A stretch of DNA of 64,000 bases from Burkholderia sp. NRF60-BP8 (GCF_001522585.2 NZ_CP013373.1:1550001-1614000); one strand, 5' to 3'. Positions 1 to 10,001 are shown, numbered from the stretch's first letter. Notes: generated by a model from the sequence alone, not told the origin. Made by a program: numbers and translations.

Positions 1-14
1 CCAAGGAGAGAAAC

Positions 15-374
15 ATGCCTCGAGTCAAACGTGGGGTAACCGCACGGGCCCGCCACAAGAAGATCATCAACCTGGCCAAGGGTTATCGCGGCCGCCGCAA
101 TAACGTCTACCGCATCGCCAAGCAGGCGGTGATGCGCGCTGGTCAGTACGCGTACCGCGATCGCCGCAACAAGAAGCGTGTGTTCCGTGCACTGTGGATC
201 ACGCGTATCAATGCGGCAGTTCGCCAGCACGACATGACCTACAGCGTGTTCATCAACGGCCTGAAGAAGGCGTCGATCGAACTCGACCGTAAGGTGCTGG
301 CCGACATGGCGGTGTTCGACAAGGCTGCTTTTGCTGCGATCGTCAAGCAGGTGAAAGCCGCCGTTGCAGCCTAA
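15..374 (+). CDS. rplT: 50S ribosomal protein L20
   Basis: Structural protein of the large ribosomal subunit that binds 23S rRNA early in assembly. The 119-residue basic protein has the usual L20 length and N-terminus ([16 protein letters not shown]), followed by the conserved [11 protein letters not shown] segment. The sequence AAGGAGAG at 3-10 is a good ribosome binding site for this ATG. In most bacteria infC and rpmI lie just upstream, which here would be outside the window. An intrinsic terminator-like hairpin follows before pheS, so the pheST genes may be partly uncoupled from this operon. Confidence 0.98.
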
Positions 375-442
375 TTGCGAAATTAGCACTGCGTGGTTAG
401 TTGCAGCGAGGTTCCGGTAGTCTCGGCCGCTGCAGCGAAAAC

Positions 443-470
443 GGGGCTCTTCCGAGCCCCTTTTTTGTTT
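443..470 (+). terminator. Intrinsic terminator/attenuator between rplT and pheS
   Basis: A 7-bp stem (GGGGCTC 443-449, GAGCCCC 454-460) with a TTCC loop is followed by six T and then GTTT. It sits 70 nt after the rplT stop and about 55 nt before the pheS start. It is either the end of the ribosomal protein operon or an attenuator for pheST; I see no Phe-rich leader peptide next to it. Confidence 0.8.
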
Positions 471-522
471 GGTGGGCGGTTTCGCTCGCCAAGACCGAAT
501 GACGTTGGAAATGATGGGATCT

Positions 523-1536
523 ATGGATCTGGACCAGATTGTCGCCGACGCGCAGCAGTCCTTCGAACACGCTGCCGACATCACCACGCTCGAAAACGAG
601 AAAGCGCGATTTCTCGGTAAATCGGGTGCGCTGACCGAGTTGCTCAAGGGCCTCGGCAAGCTCGATCCCGAAGCACGCAAGACCGAAGGCGCACGCATCA
701 ACGTCGCGAAGCAGCAGGTCGAAGCCGCGCTCACCGCCCGTCGCCAGGCACTGGCCGACGCGCTGCTGAATCAGCGCCTCACCGCCGAAGCGATCGACGT
801 GACGTTGCCGGGCCGTGGCGCCGGCGCCGGCAGCCTGCACCCGGTGATGCGCACGTGGGAGCGTGTCGAACGGATTTTCGGCTCGATCGGTTTCGATGTG
901 GCCGATGGCCCCGAAATCGAGACCGACTGGTACAACTTCACGTCGCTGAACAGCCCGGAGAACCATCCGGCGCGTTCGATGCAGGACACCTTCTACGTCG
1001 AAGGCAAGGATGCCGACGGCCGCCAGCTGCTGCTGCGCACGCACACGAGCCCGATGCAGGTGCGTTATGCGCGCATGAACCGTCCGCCGATCAAGGTGAT
1101 CGCGCCGGGCCGCACGTATCGCGTCGACAGCGATGCGACCCACTCGCCGATGTTCAATCAGGTCGAGGGGCTGTGGATCGACGAAAACATCAGCTTCGCC
1201 GATCTCAAGGGCGTCTATACCGACTTCCTGAAAAAATTCTTCGAGCGCGACGACATCCTCGTGCGCTTCCGTCCGTCGTATTTCCCGTTCACGGAACCGT
1301 CGGCCGAGATCGACATGATGTTCGAGCAAGGCAAGAACGCCGGCAAGTGGCTCGAGATCTCCGGCTCGGGGCAGGTGCATCCGACCGTGATCCGCAACAT
1401 GGGCCTCGATCCCGAGCGCTACATCGGTTTCGCGTTCGGCAGCGGCCTCGAGCGCCTGACGATGCTGCGCTACGGCGTGCAGGATCTCCGGCTGTTCTTC
1501 GAGAACGACCTGCGTTTCCTGCGCCAGTTCGCATAA
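523..1536 (+). CDS. pheS: Phenylalanyl-tRNA synthetase alpha subunit
   Basis: Catalytic subunit of the alpha2beta2 enzyme that charges tRNA-Phe with phenylalanine in the cytosol. The N-terminal ~95 residues form the tRNA-binding coiled coil. The class II core follows, with [11 protein letters not shown] near residue 150, motif 2 ([10 protein letters not shown]) near 175 and motif 3 ([13 protein letters not shown]) near 318. I chose ATG 523 (MDLDQIV), giving 337 residues, the usual length; in-frame ATGs upstream at 469, 499, 511 and 514 add a non-conserved leader that overlaps the terminator region. pheT follows 96 nt downstream. Confidence 0.97.
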   Translation: MDLDQIVADAQQSFEHAADITTLENEKARFLGKSGALTELLKGLGKLDPEARKTEGARINVAKQQVEAALTARRQALADALLNQRLTAEAIDVTLPGRGAGAGSLHPVMRTWERVERIFGSIGFDVADGPEIETDWYNFTSLNSPENHPARSMQDTFYVEGKDADGRQLLLRTHTSPMQVRYARMNRPPIKVIAPGRTYRVDSDATHSPMFNQVEGLWIDENISFADLKGVYTDFLKKFFERDDILVRFRPSYFPFTEPSAEIDMMFEQGKNAGKWLEISGSGQVHPTVIRNMGLDPERYIGFAFGSGLERLTMLRYGVQDLRLFFENDLRFLRQFA

Positions 1537-1632
1537 CGCCGCTCGCCGCGCCGACCTGTGCCCGCGCACGCCCCGACGGACGTTTCCGAGGGGCCCGGGC
1601 GTCGATCTAACCTGTTTCGAACGTAGACATCC

Positions 1633-4062
1633 ATGCAATTCCCTGAATCCTGGTTGAGAACCTTTGTCGACCCGCAGCTGACGACCGACGAACTGTCGCA
1701 CGCGTTGACGATGGCGGGGCTCGAAGTCGAATCGCTGAGCAAGGCTGCGCCGCCGACGTCGAAGATCGTCGTCGGCCGCGTGCTCGAAGTCGTCAAGCAT
1801 CCGGATGCGGACAAGCTCAATGTCTGCCAGGTCGACGCCGGCACCGGCGCGACGCTGAACATCGTCTGCGGCGCGCCGAACGTGGCGCCGGGCATCAAGG
1901 TGCCGGTCGCGCTGGTCGGCGCGGAACTGCCGCCGGCGGAAGAGGGCGGCAAGCCGTTCGCGATCAAGCTGTCGAAGCTGCGCGGGGTGGAGAGCCAGGG
2001 GATGCTGTGCTCGGCGCGCGAGCTGAAATTGTCCGAGGATCACAGCGGGCTGCTGATCCTGCCGGAAGACACGCCGGTCGGCCAGGACATCCGCGACACC
2101 CTCAATCTCGACGACACGATCTTCGAAATCAAGCTGACGCCGAACAAGGCCGACTGCCTGTCGGTGTTCGGTATCGCTCGCGAGACGGCCGCGATCACCG
2201 GCGCGCCGCTGACGCCGGTCGATATTCGCCCGGTGAAGGTCGAGCTCGACGAAACGCTGCCGGTGCGCATTGCCGCGCCCGATCTGTGCGGCCGCTTCTC
2301 GGGTCGCGTGATCCGCGGCGTGAACGCGCGCGCAAAGACGCCGCAGTGGATGGTCGAGCGTCTCGAGCGTTCGGGCCAGCGCAGCGTGTCCGCGCTCGTC
2401 GACATCTCGAACTACGTGATGTTCGAACTCGGCCGCCCGTCGCACGTGTTCGATCTCGACAAGATCCACGGCGGCATCGAAGTGCGCTGGGGCAAGCGCG
2501 GCGAATCGCTGAAGCTGCTCAACGGCAACACGGTCGAACTCGACGAAACGGTCGGCGTGATTGCGGACGCCGCTCAAGTCGAAAGCCTGGCCGGCATCAT
2601 GGGCGGCGACAGCACGGCCGTCACGCTCGATACGACGAACATCTATCTGGAAGCCGCGTTCTGGTGGCCGGACAGCATCCGCGGCCGCGCGCGCAAGTAC
2701 AACTTCTCGACGGATGCGGCGCACCGCTTCGAGCGCGGCGTCGATTACGCGACGACCGTCGAGCACGTCGAGCGCATCACGCAACTGATCCTCGAGATCT
2801 GCGGCGGCAAGGCCGGCCCGGTCGACGATCAGGCGGTGAACCTGCCGCAGCGCGCGCCGGTGAAGATGCGCGTGTCGCGTGCGAACCGCATCATCGGCGT
2901 GAAGATCGACGCCGACGAGATCGCGAACATCTTCACGCGCCTCGGGCTGCCGTTCGAGCGTGAAGACGACGCGTTCCTCGTCACGCCGCCGTCGCACCGC
3001 TTCGACATCGAGATCGAGGAAGACCTGATCGAGGAAGTGGCGCGCATCTACGGCTTCGAGAAGATCCCGGCGCGGCCGCCGGTCGCGACGAGCGAAATGC
3101 GCGCGACCCACGAGACGCGGCGTTCGATCCACGATATCCGTCACGCGCTCGCCGCGCGCGACTATGCGGAAACCGTCAACTTCAGCTTCGTCGATGCGGA
3201 GTGGGAGCACGATTTCGCGGGCAACGACAACCCGATCCGGCTGCTGAACCCGATCGCGAGCCAGCTTTCGGTGATGCGCACGACGCTGTTCGGCAGCCTG
3301 ATCGCCGTGCTGCGTCACAACCTGAACCGCCGCGCCGATCGCGTGCGCGTGTTCGAATCGGGGCGCGTGTTCGTCGCCGATCCGTCGGTGAAGGCCGGCG
3401 AGCTGGCGGTCGAAGGTCACGCGCAGCCGAAGCGCGTCGGCGCGCTGGCGTACGGTCCGGCACTCGACGAGCAATGGGGCGCGGCGACCCGCCCGGTCGA
3501 TTTCTTCGACGTGAAGGGCGATCTCGAAGCGCTGCTCGCGCCGGCGGTTGCACGCTTCGTGAAGGCCGAGCATCCGGCCCTTCATCCGGGCCGCAGCGCA
3601 CGCATCGAAGTCGATGGCCGCGCGGTCGGCTGGATCGGTGAGCTGCATCCGCGCCTGATGCAGAAGTACGAGTTGCCGCACGCGCCGGTGATGTTCGAGA
3701 TCGATGCGGACGCGCTGACTGCACGTGCGTTGCCCGCACCGACCGACGTGTCGAAATTCCCGCCGGTCCGTCGCGATATCGCCGTTGTCGTCGATCAGGC
3801 GGTCGAGGTTCAGGCACTTTTCGACGAAATGAAGAAGGCGCTTGCCGAAGAGGCCTGCCGATTCGTTCAGAAGGTTGTACTCTTCGACGAATTTCGTGCA
3901 AAATCAAACACTTCCGGTGGTCTTGCCGCGAACGAGAAGAGCCTTGCCTTCCGCGTGACGCTGCAGGACGCAGCTGGCACGCTGCAGGACGAGATCGTCG
4001 ATCAGGCGATCCAGACGCTGGTCGAGCGGATGGCTCGTGCCGGCGCGCGCCTGCGCGGCTAA
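1633..4062 (+). CDS. pheT: Phenylalanyl-tRNA synthetase beta subunit
   Basis: Beta subunit of PheRS, responsible for tRNA recognition and editing of mischarged Tyr-tRNA(Phe). Domains in order: EMAP/OB-type tRNA-binding domain (about 39-148, [20 protein letters not shown]), B3/B4 editing domain (about 210-390), B5 domain (about 405-480), an inactive synthetase-like fold, and a C-terminal FDX-ACB anticodon-binding domain (from about 715, [14 protein letters not shown]). At 809 residues it is full length. It is cotranscribed with pheS and followed 64 nt later by ihfA, the arrangement known from many proteobacteria. Confidence 0.97.
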   Translation: MQFPESWLRTFVDPQLTTDELSHALTMAGLEVESLSKAAPPTSKIVVGRVLEVVKHPDADKLNVCQVDAGTGATLNIVCGAPNVAPGIKVPVALVGAELPPAEEGGKPFAIKLSKLRGVESQGMLCSARELKLSEDHSGLLILPEDTPVGQDIRDTLNLDDTIFEIKLTPNKADCLSVFGIARETAAITGAPLTPVDIRPVKVELDETLPVRIAAPDLCGRFSGRVIRGVNARAKTPQWMVERLERSGQRSVSALVDISNYVMFELGRPSHVFDLDKIHGGIEVRWGKRGESLKLLNGNTVELDETVGVIADAAQVESLAGIMGGDSTAVTLDTTNIYLEAAFWWPDSIRGRARKYNFSTDAAHRFERGVDYATTVEHVERITQLILEICGGKAGPVDDQAVNLPQRAPVKMRVSRANRIIGVKIDADEIANIFTRLGLPFEREDDAFLVTPPSHRFDIEIEEDLIEEVARIYGFEKIPARPPVATSEMRATHETRRSIHDIRHALAARDYAETVNFSFVDAEWEHDFAGNDNPIRLLNPIASQLSVMRTTLFGSLIAVLRHNLNRRADRVRVFESGRVFVADPSVKAGELAVEGHAQPKRVGALAYGPALDEQWGAATRPVDFFDVKGDLEALLAPAVARFVKAEHPALHPGRSARIEVDGRAVGWIGELHPRLMQKYELPHAPVMFEIDADALTARALPAPTDVSKFPPVRRDIAVVVDQAVEVQALFDEMKKALAEEACRFVQKVVLFDEFRAKSNTSGGLAANEKSLAFRVTLQDAAGTLQDEIVDQAIQTLVERMARAGARLRG

Positions 4063-4126
4063 GGAGAGGGGCCGGCCCGTTCGCGGGCGGCTTGTTTCCA
4101 TCGTAAGTTTTGATTCAACGCGCTGT

Positions 4127-4522
4127 ATGGCAGATATGAACGACATGACCTCGAGTGAATTCGAAGCCCTCCTGACGGCGCAACGCAGCGCGATGAACCG
4201 CGACGCTTCGGCGCCGGCGTCCACCGAGACGCCGACGCTGACGAAGGCGGAACTGGCGGAGCTGCTGTTCGACAGCGTCGGGCTGAACAAGCGTGAAGCG
4301 AAGGACATGGTCGAGGCGTTTTTCGAAGTGATCCGCGACGCGCTCGAAAACGGCGAAAGCGTCAAGCTGTCGGGGTTCGGCAATTTCCAGTTGCGCGACA
4401 AGCCGCAGCGTCCGGGCCGCAATCCGAAGACGGGCGAGGCGATTCCGATCGCGGCCCGCCGGGTGGTAACCTTCCACGCGAGCCAGAAGCTGAAGGCGCT
4501 GGTCGAAAACGGCGCGGAGTAA
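4127..4522 (+). CDS. ihfA: Integration host factor alpha subunit
   Basis: DNA-bending nucleoid protein that works as a heterodimer with IhfB. It is also a classic co-factor for sigma54 promoters, which matters given the promoters reported in this window. The HU/IHF fold is clear: [20 protein letters not shown], the [22 protein letters not shown] arm region with the intercalating proline (RNPKTG), and C-terminal [14 protein letters not shown]. It carries an N-terminal extension of about 30 residues typical of Burkholderia. ATGs at 4127, 4136 and 4145 are all possible starts; none has a strong ribosome binding site, so the N-terminus is uncertain by a few residues. Confidence 0.93.
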   Translation: MADMNDMTSSEFEALLTAQRSAMNRDASAPASTETPTLTKAELAELLFDSVGLNKREAKDMVEAFFEVIRDALENGESVKLSGFGNFQLRDKPQRPGRNPKTGEAIPIAARRVVTFHASQKLKALVENGAE

Positions 4523-4580
4523 TACGCGCGCCCACGCCCCGCGCGGCCGCCGCGCACCCTTTACCGACGGTTAACCGACG

Positions 4581-4994
4581 ATGACCACCACGGTTGAGAA
4601 AGTCGTCTTGCCTCCGATTCCCGCGAAGCGCTACTTCACGATCGGCGAAGTCAGCGAACTGTGCGGGGTCAAACCACATGTGCTGCGTTACTGGGAACAG
4701 GAATTCACGCAGCTGCGGCCGGTGAAGCGGCGCGGCAATCGTCGGTATTACCAGCATCACGAAGTGCTGCTGATCCGGCGGATTCGTGAGTTGCTGTACG
4801 AACAGGGCTTCACGATCAACGGCGCGCGCAACCGGCTCGATTCGCCGGGCAGCGAGCGGGCCGCGGCGGAGCCGGTCGAACCCGATGCGCGGGCCGTCGA
4901 TGCGCGCGGGGCGATCAAGCCGGGCGCAACCGTCGACGTCATCGCGTTGCGGCAGGCGTTGCTGGACGTGATCGATGGACTGAAACACGATTGA
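4581..4994 (+). CDS. MerR-family transcriptional regulator
   Basis: Small DNA-binding protein (137 residues) with an N-terminal MerR winged helix-turn-helix (about 15-85): YFTIGEVSELCGVKPHVLRY, then the wing (RRGNRRYYQHHEVLLIRRIR) and the start of the dimerisation helix (ELLYEQGFTINGARNRL). No cysteine cluster or ligand domain follows, so it is a short MlrA-like or orphan MerR whose effector cannot be inferred. This gene commonly follows ihfA in beta- and gammaproteobacteria. The start lies 58 nt after ihfA, so it is probably in the pheST-ihfA operon. Confidence 0.9.
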   Translation: MTTTVEKVVLPPIPAKRYFTIGEVSELCGVKPHVLRYWEQEFTQLRPVKRRGNRRYYQHHEVLLIRRIRELLYEQGFTINGARNRLDSPGSERAAAEPVEPDARAVDARGAIKPGATVDVIALRQALLDVIDGLKHD

Positions 4995-5018
4995 GCGCAC
5001 GGCGCGCAAGATGCATTG

Positions 5019-5055
5019 AAAAGCCCGGTTGGCGACCTGCCACCGGGCTTTTTTT
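5019..5055. terminator. Bidirectional intrinsic terminator
   Basis: Inverted repeat AAAAGCCCGGT (5019-5029) / ACCGGGCTTTTTTT (5042-5055) with a 12-nt loop. It ends the plus-strand merR operon with a seven-T tract and, read from the other strand, also follows the minus-strand gene that stops at 5077. Confidence 0.85.
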
Positions 5056-5076
5056 CATGCGTGTCCTGCACGCGGA

Positions 5077-7287
5077 TCAGCGCGACGCGAGCGGATTCTT
5101 CCGCCCCATGTCGACGACCAGCGTGCCGTCCGGCAGCATCCGCACCGAGCCCTGCGCGACCTGGCTGCGATACCCGTACAGGTCGAACCGCATCGGGCCG
5201 GCCTCGGCCGAATTCCGGATCAGCGCGCGCACGTTCAGTTCGAGCACGTTGAACATCTTCATGTCGCCGCCTTCCATCCACATGTAGCTCGGCGCGTCGA
5301 TCTGCGGCCGCTTCGGCGCGGGCGCACCCGCCGCGCGCCGGAACGTGAGCCGCAATCCGTCGCGCTCGACCGTTGCCTGGCCGAGCTTGCCGTTCAGCAC
5401 GGGCGGCGGGAACACCGTGTACTGGTCGAGCACGAGCGTGTCGCCGCGCAGTTCCGCGCCGCGCCGCTGCAACGGCGTCAGCGACGCGAGCTCGATGCCG
5501 AGCGAGCGCAGCAGCGTCGCCTGCGGGATGCCGAGCACCGATACCTGCGACGGCTTGAATGCGAGGTGGCGGTCGTCGAGCACCGTCAGCGAGCCCTTCA
5601 TGTCGGTCGGCAGCCAGACGCCCGGCACGTGATTCCACAGCTTGATGCCGCCCCGGACGCGCAGATTCTGGCCGTCCGCGCTCAACTGCAGATCGTTCAG
5701 CGAACGCGGCGAATAGTCGAGCAGGTAATTGTTGAAGAGCGCCGACATCGCCTTCCACGACTCGACGACCGTGCCGCCGAGAATGCGGATGTCGTACTGG
5801 TTGGGATCGTCGAGATCGACGGGTTCGCCCGGGCGCTTCGACACGAGCTCCACGTCGAGATCCTCGACATGAAAGCCGATATCGCCGGACAGGTTGAAGT
5901 CGACGTTGCGCAGGTGGATCGTCGGGTTGCGGTTCGACACGTGCCGTTCGTTGAACGGCGTCGTCGACGTGCGCCGCATCGCGACCTTCTGCATGCCGGG
6001 CTGCACCGCGTCCGCCGCGAGCGCGTACGCTTCCCAGTGTTGCCGCACGTCGCGCAGCGTATTCTGTTGCGCGGCGAGGAAGCTGTCGTTCAGGCGCGCC
6101 GCCGCGTTGCCGAGCAGTGCGCCGCTGGCCGGGCCCCTATACGACGGCATCCGGATCGCCATCGCGCCGCTTTCGTCGAAGTTGAAGTAGCCGGCCGACA
6201 CCTGGTCTCGATAGTGATACAGGTCGAACACGAACGTCTGGTCGCGCCTCGACGCGTCGATCGGACCGATCAGGATATCCGCGTTCATCGGCATCGAGCG
6301 CATGAATTTCACGTCGCCGCCGCGGATGTACATCGCCTGCTGCGGTGCATTCGCGGGCATCGCGAAGCCGGCATGCGTGCCGTCGTCGAGCTTCAGGTCG
6401 AGGCCCGCCGGCGTCACGCGCACGGCGGTGATCGTGAGTTTCAGGCGCGGCGGCGGCATCAGCTTGTCGACCGCCATCACGAGATCGTCGCCGGCGAGTT
6501 GCGCGATCGGCGTCTGCACCTTCAGCAGGTCGGCCATTTTCACGTTGGCCGCGCGCATCACCGGCTGTGCGTTGATGCCCGACACGCGCACGCCGGTCGG
6601 GTGGAAGACGAGCTGGCTGCCGTCGCGGATCGCGAGCGTGCCGGTCAGCGAGAACGGTACCCAGCCGTCGCGCTGCATCTCGCCTTGCAGATGGATCACG
6701 CCGTCGCCGGCCGACACCGCGAGCTTGCGCAGCGGCGCGTTGCGATAGCCGAAGATATAGGTGTTGAAGAGGGCGGTCAGCTTCGCGTCGTCGAGCGTGA
6801 CCGTGCCTTCGTGCACGTCGATCTCGAAGCTCGTCGGGTCGTCGAACACGATCGGCGCGCCGGCCTGCGTCGGTACGAGCGTGGCCGACAACTGATGGAT
6901 GAAGAAGCCGAGGTTGTTGACGACGCGGAAATCGACGTCGCGCAGGAACGTCATCGCGCCGTTCTGGCCCGAGTCGCGCAGCGTGAACGGGCGCGGTTGC
7001 GTGAGGCTGATCGATGCGAGCGACGGCACGGTACGCGCGATCTGCTGCTCGTGCGCGAGCCGCTCGGCCTTGGTGCGCTCGATCTTCGTCGACGCGCCGG
7101 ATGTATTGCTGTCGCGTTGCGCAGCCGATTCCGCGCAGCCGGTGCAAAGCAGCGCGAGCGCCAGCGCGCCGCAGCCGAACACGCGGGATGTCGTGCGCGA
7201 CCCCGCGGCGGCCGTGCGTCGCCGGCCGGAAACCCAGTCGAAAATTGCCAAAGGCGAGCGATGGCCGCGCCGGACCGCATTCCGCAT
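5077..7287 (-). CDS. Putative lipoprotein with two tandem homologous domains
   Basis: No family recognised with certainty. A hydrophobic stretch ends in LALALLCTGC, a probable lipobox with Cys near residue 51, after an unusually long basic N-terminus. The rest is a tandem duplication: about 112-383 and 456-736 align, sharing FLRDVDFRV/HLRNVDFNL, ALFNTYIFGY/ALFNNYLLDY, a GGDVKFM/GGDMKMF motif and FDLYHYRDQV/FDLYGYRSQV. Each unit looks beta-rich, so it may be a periplasmic or outer-membrane lipid-facing protein; that is inference. ATG 7287 gives 736 residues; an ATG at 7332 is also possible. Its neighbours do not indicate a pathway. Confidence 0.8.
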   Translation of the reverse strand: MRNAVRRGHRSPLAIFDWVSGRRRTAAAGSRTTSRVFGCGALALALLCTGCAESAAQRDSNTSGASTKIERTKAERLAHEQQIARTVPSLASISLTQPRPFTLRDSGQNGAMTFLRDVDFRVVNNLGFFIHQLSATLVPTQAGAPIVFDDPTSFEIDVHEGTVTLDDAKLTALFNTYIFGYRNAPLRKLAVSAGDGVIHLQGEMQRDGWVPFSLTGTLAIRDGSQLVFHPTGVRVSGINAQPVMRAANVKMADLLKVQTPIAQLAGDDLVMAVDKLMPPPRLKLTITAVRVTPAGLDLKLDDGTHAGFAMPANAPQQAMYIRGGDVKFMRSMPMNADILIGPIDASRRDQTFVFDLYHYRDQVSAGYFNFDESGAMAIRMPSYRGPASGALLGNAAARLNDSFLAAQQNTLRDVRQHWEAYALAADAVQPGMQKVAMRRTSTTPFNERHVSNRNPTIHLRNVDFNLSGDIGFHVEDLDVELVSKRPGEPVDLDDPNQYDIRILGGTVVESWKAMSALFNNYLLDYSPRSLNDLQLSADGQNLRVRGGIKLWNHVPGVWLPTDMKGSLTVLDDRHLAFKPSQVSVLGIPQATLLRSLGIELASLTPLQRRGAELRGDTLVLDQYTVFPPPVLNGKLGQATVERDGLRLTFRRAAGAPAPKRPQIDAPSYMWMEGGDMKMFNVLELNVRALIRNSAEAGPMRFDLYGYRSQVAQGSVRMLPDGTLVVDMGRKNPLASR

Positions 7288-7680
7288 CGTCTGTCTCCAT
7301 GTCTTGTCTTGATCGACGGCGGTGCGCGCCATTGCACGGCGCGAGCGTCGATGCCGTGCAGTGTGTCATAGCGCGCTAGAGCGGCGTCACCAAACAACGG
7401 GCGCCCGGGCGCGGCGCGCCGGCGCGCGGCCAGACAATGGATTCGCGGGGGATGGGCGGCTGGATCAAACGGTCGTTTGGTTTGTCCGGCGCGGCGGTCG
7501 GCGTCTGTCGAAGCGGCCCTGAAAACCCGCGACCGGCCTTGGCCGGCGCGGGTTTCACCCGATGCCCGAGCGGCGCGGCCCCGGGCATCGACGGATACGA
7601 TCGACGCTGGCCGCGAGGTAAGATCGGCATCAATGGCAGGTTCGATATCACAAACACGGCAGCCATCACGGGGAAGCGCC
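7288..7680. other. Intergenic region with inverted repeats
   Basis: A 393-nt divergent spacer without a convincing gene. It holds CAAACGGTCGTTTG (7466-7479), a perfect dyad of the kind bound by TetR-type repressors, and a GC-rich inverted repeat at 7522-7555 (AAACCCGCG...CGCGGGTTT around GGCC TT GGCC). The second resembles a terminator or cruciform but has no long T tract. No regulator is encoded beside it, so any operator assignment is only a suggestion. Confidence 0.4.
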
Positions 7681-8394
7681 ATGGACCTGAAGGAAGTCGA
7701 CGTACTCGGTGCGGGGGTGGGTGACCACTGGTACTACGCGTCGAAGGCGAGCGCAGTTCGCCGGTTCCTGGGCGCGTCGGGCGCGAACCGCATACTCGAC
7801 GTCGGTGCGGGTTCCGGTTTTTTCTCGAAGCATCTGCTCGAGTGCACGCAGGCGACGGAGGCTTGGTGCGTCGATACGAGCTACGCCGACGACAGCGACG
7901 GCGAGGCGGCCGGCAAGCCCATCCATTTTCGGCGGTCCGTCGATCGATTCGATGCCGATCTCGTGTTGCTGATGGACGTGCTCGAACATGTCGACGACGA
8001 TGTCGGTCTGCTGACGCAGTATGTGAAGGGGGCGCCTCCGGGCAGCCGGTTCCTGATCACGGTGCCGGCGTTCCAGTTCCTGTGGAGCGGCCACGACGAT
8101 TTCCTCGAGCACAAGCGCAGGTATACGCTCGGCGGCCTCGAGGACGTGGCCCGGCGTGCGGGGCTCGACGTCGAGCACGGCGCATATTATTTCGGTCTCA
8201 CGTTTCCGCTCGCGGCCGCGCTGCGGCTGGGCGAGCGCGCGCGCTCGCATCCGCGCGAGCCTGCGTCGCAATTGCGTCGTCATCATCCGTTGGTCAACGG
8301 CTTGCTCAAGACGATCTGCCGCATCGAGTTGCCGATGTTCCGCTTCAATCGCGTCGGCGGCCTGACGGTCATCTGCGTCGCGCGCAAGCCGTGA
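7681..8394 (+). CDS. Class I SAM-dependent methyltransferase
   Basis: 237-residue cytosolic methyltransferase-fold protein. Motif I (ILDVGAGSGFF) lies near residues 38-48, and the acidic post-I/IV region LLMDVLEHVDDD is near 98. Substrate is unknown; the fold and the HDDFLEHKRRYTLGGL segment resemble methyltransferases annotated in small-molecule or lipid contexts. ATG 7681 was chosen because the SAM fold starts soon after it; the open frame extends upstream to 7477 without conserved content. It stands alone, followed by a tRNA. Confidence 0.85.
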   Translation: MDLKEVDVLGAGVGDHWYYASKASAVRRFLGASGANRILDVGAGSGFFSKHLLECTQATEAWCVDTSYADDSDGEAAGKPIHFRRSVDRFDADLVLLMDVLEHVDDDVGLLTQYVKGAPPGSRFLITVPAFQFLWSGHDDFLEHKRRYTLGGLEDVARRAGLDVEHGAYYFGLTFPLAAALRLGERARSHPREPASQLRRHHPLVNGLLKTICRIELPMFRFNRVGGLTVICVARKP

Positions 8395-8484
8395 CGCAAA
8401 GGGGGCCGGCGCCGCAGATTGCTTGCATCGGCGCCATCGCGCCAAAAAATTTCACGAGAACATTCACAAAATGCATGCGACCCG

Positions 8485-8513
8485 TTCTAAATCGAGGAAC
8501 TGTCTGTTATAAT
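8485..8513 (+). promoter_or_regulatory. Promoter of tRNA-Pro
   Basis: A perfect -10 TATAAT at 8508-8513 sits 10 nt before the tRNA 5' end. The -35 at 17-bp spacing is weak (TTCTAA, 8485-8490). The AT-rich stretch between TATAAT and the tRNA fits a start near 8520. Confidence 0.65.
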
Positions 8514-8523
8514 TTTTTTCTTT

Positions 8524-8600
<77 letters not shown>

Positions 8601-8606
8601 GACAAG

Positions 8607-8640
8607 AACCCGCGTCAGCTCAGGCTGACGCGGGTTTTTT
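8607..8640 (+). terminator. Intrinsic terminator after tRNA-Pro
   Basis: A long perfect stem (ACCCGCGTCAGC / GCTGACGCGGGT) with loop TCAG is followed by a T tract starting 7 nt after the tRNA CCA. It closes a monocistronic tRNA unit. Confidence 0.93.
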
Positions 8641-8656
8641 CATGGCCGTCGCTTTT

Positions 8657-8686
8657 TTGCACATCGCGGCGTGGCCCCGGTAAAAT
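8657..8686 (+). promoter_or_regulatory. Probable sigma70 promoter of bamC
   Basis: TTGCAC (8657-8662), an 18-bp spacer and TAAAAT (8681-8686) lie between the tRNA terminator and the bamC start at 8741. The fit to consensus is good and the position suits bamC. Confidence 0.6.
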
Positions 8687-8740
8687 GCAAGGTTGATCCA
8701 CGGAAAGCGCCGTGATTTAGCGGAAGAGGATTCCCCGAAC

Positions 8741-9949
8741 ATGACTGATCTTCGTCTTACCATGCGGTTCGCTGCAGTGCTCGCCACCGGCGCGCTCGTC
8801 GCCGGTTGCGGTACGTCGTCGCCCACGAAAGTGGACTACAAGAGCGATTCGAAATCGAAGGAAGCGTCGCTCGCAGTGCCGCCCAACATGCTCGACGAGA
8901 CGGCCGATCAGCGTTCGCTGCCGCCCCAGGGCGGCGCGACTTCCCTGTCCGCGCTCAAGCAGGTCCAGCAGGCCGCGCCCGCTCTGGACACCGTCGCGCC
9001 GGCCGTGGCTGGCATGCATATCCAGCGCGACGGCACCGAAAGCTGGCTCGTGATCGACGGCAAGCAGCCGGCCGCGATCTGGCCGCAGGTTCGCCGTTTC
9101 TGGCAGGAGCAGGGCTTCCTGCTCGTCGTCGACCAGCGCGACAAGGGCGTGATGGAAACCGACTGGAACGAAACCCATCCGCAGATCAACGACGGCCTGA
9201 TCCGCAGCGTGATCTCGAAGGCGATGGGCAATTCGTACGTGACGGCCGAGCGCAACAAGTACCGTACGCGTCTCGATTCGGCGCCGAACGGCGGTACCTA
9301 CGTGTTCATCAGCCAGAAGGGGATGCGCGAGGCGATCACCGGCGCGAACAACGATTCGAGCAAATGGGAACCGAAGCCGAACGATCCCGCGCTCGAGACG
9401 GAATACCTGAAGCGGCTGATGGCCGTGCTCGCGCAGAACGAGCAACGCGCGAAGAACGGCGAACCGCCGATCGCGAACATCAAGGACAACGCGGTACCGA
9501 GCGACAAGAAGGCCGATGCCGACGCGTCGTCGAAGGCTGCCGCGGCGATCGCTGCGCAGAACGTCTCGCGCACGTCGGCACAAGGCAACGACGCGGCCGA
9601 AGCGGCCGTGCCGTCCGAAGTCACGCTCGGCGAGCCGTACGACCGGTCGTGGCTGCACGTCGGTCTCGCGCTCGATCGCGCGAACTTCACCGTCGACGAT
9701 CGCGATCGCTCGAAGGGCCTGTATTTCGTGCGCTACGTCGATCCGAAGGATCTGAGCTCGGCCGAGCAGGGTTTCTGGAGCCAGCTGTTCCACGGCAAGA
9801 AGGAAAAGCAGGCGAAGCAGTATCGCGTCAACGTGAAGGCGCTCACGGCCGATCAGACGCGCGTCGCGGTCGTCGACGATTCGGGCGCGATCGATACGTC
9901 GTCGCCGGCTCGTCAGATCATGGGGTTGCTCGTGAATCAGCTCCGCTGA
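8741..9949 (+). CDS. bamC: Outer membrane assembly lipoprotein BamC (NlpB)
   Basis: Lipoprotein component of the BAM complex that inserts beta-barrel proteins into the outer membrane. The signal peptide ends in LVAGC (Cys23), followed by the unstructured segment that contacts BamD. Two helix-grip domains follow: one near 90-210 (SWLVIDGKQPAAIWPQVRRF, GVMETDWNE) and one near 290-395 (YDRSWLHVGLALDRANFTV, YFVRYVDP), joined by an Ala/Lys-rich linker. In many Burkholderia dapA and bamC are neighbours; here a tRNA unit and its terminator lie just upstream instead. ATG 8741 starts a normal lipoprotein signal. Confidence 0.93.
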   Translation: MTDLRLTMRFAAVLATGALVAGCGTSSPTKVDYKSDSKSKEASLAVPPNMLDETADQRSLPPQGGATSLSALKQVQQAAPALDTVAPAVAGMHIQRDGTESWLVIDGKQPAAIWPQVRRFWQEQGFLLVVDQRDKGVMETDWNETHPQINDGLIRSVISKAMGNSYVTAERNKYRTRLDSAPNGGTYVFISQKGMREAITGANNDSSKWEPKPNDPALETEYLKRLMAVLAQNEQRAKNGEPPIANIKDNAVPSDKKADADASSKAAAAIAAQNVSRTSAQGNDAAEAAVPSEVTLGEPYDRSWLHVGLALDRANFTVDDRDRSKGLYFVRYVDPKDLSSAEQGFWSQLFHGKKEKQAKQYRVNVKALTADQTRVAVVDDSGAIDTSSPARQIMGLLVNQLR

Positions 9950-9973
9950 TCCCGGCGTTTCCCGCATCCTTGA

Positions 9974-10001
9974 AAAGCCCGCCATTCCGGCGGGCTTTTT
10001 T
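9974..10001 (+). terminator. Intrinsic terminator after bamC
   Basis: Stem AAAGCCCGCC / GGCGGGCTTT with an ATTCC loop and a six-T run, 25 nt after the bamC stop. Confidence 0.9.

Noticed and set aside
397..3681. 1094-codon antisense ORF over pheS/pheT
   Set aside because: Mirror frame of GC-rich coding sequence: Arg/Ala/His/Asp-rich composition, no domain, and it lies wholly over two certain genes.
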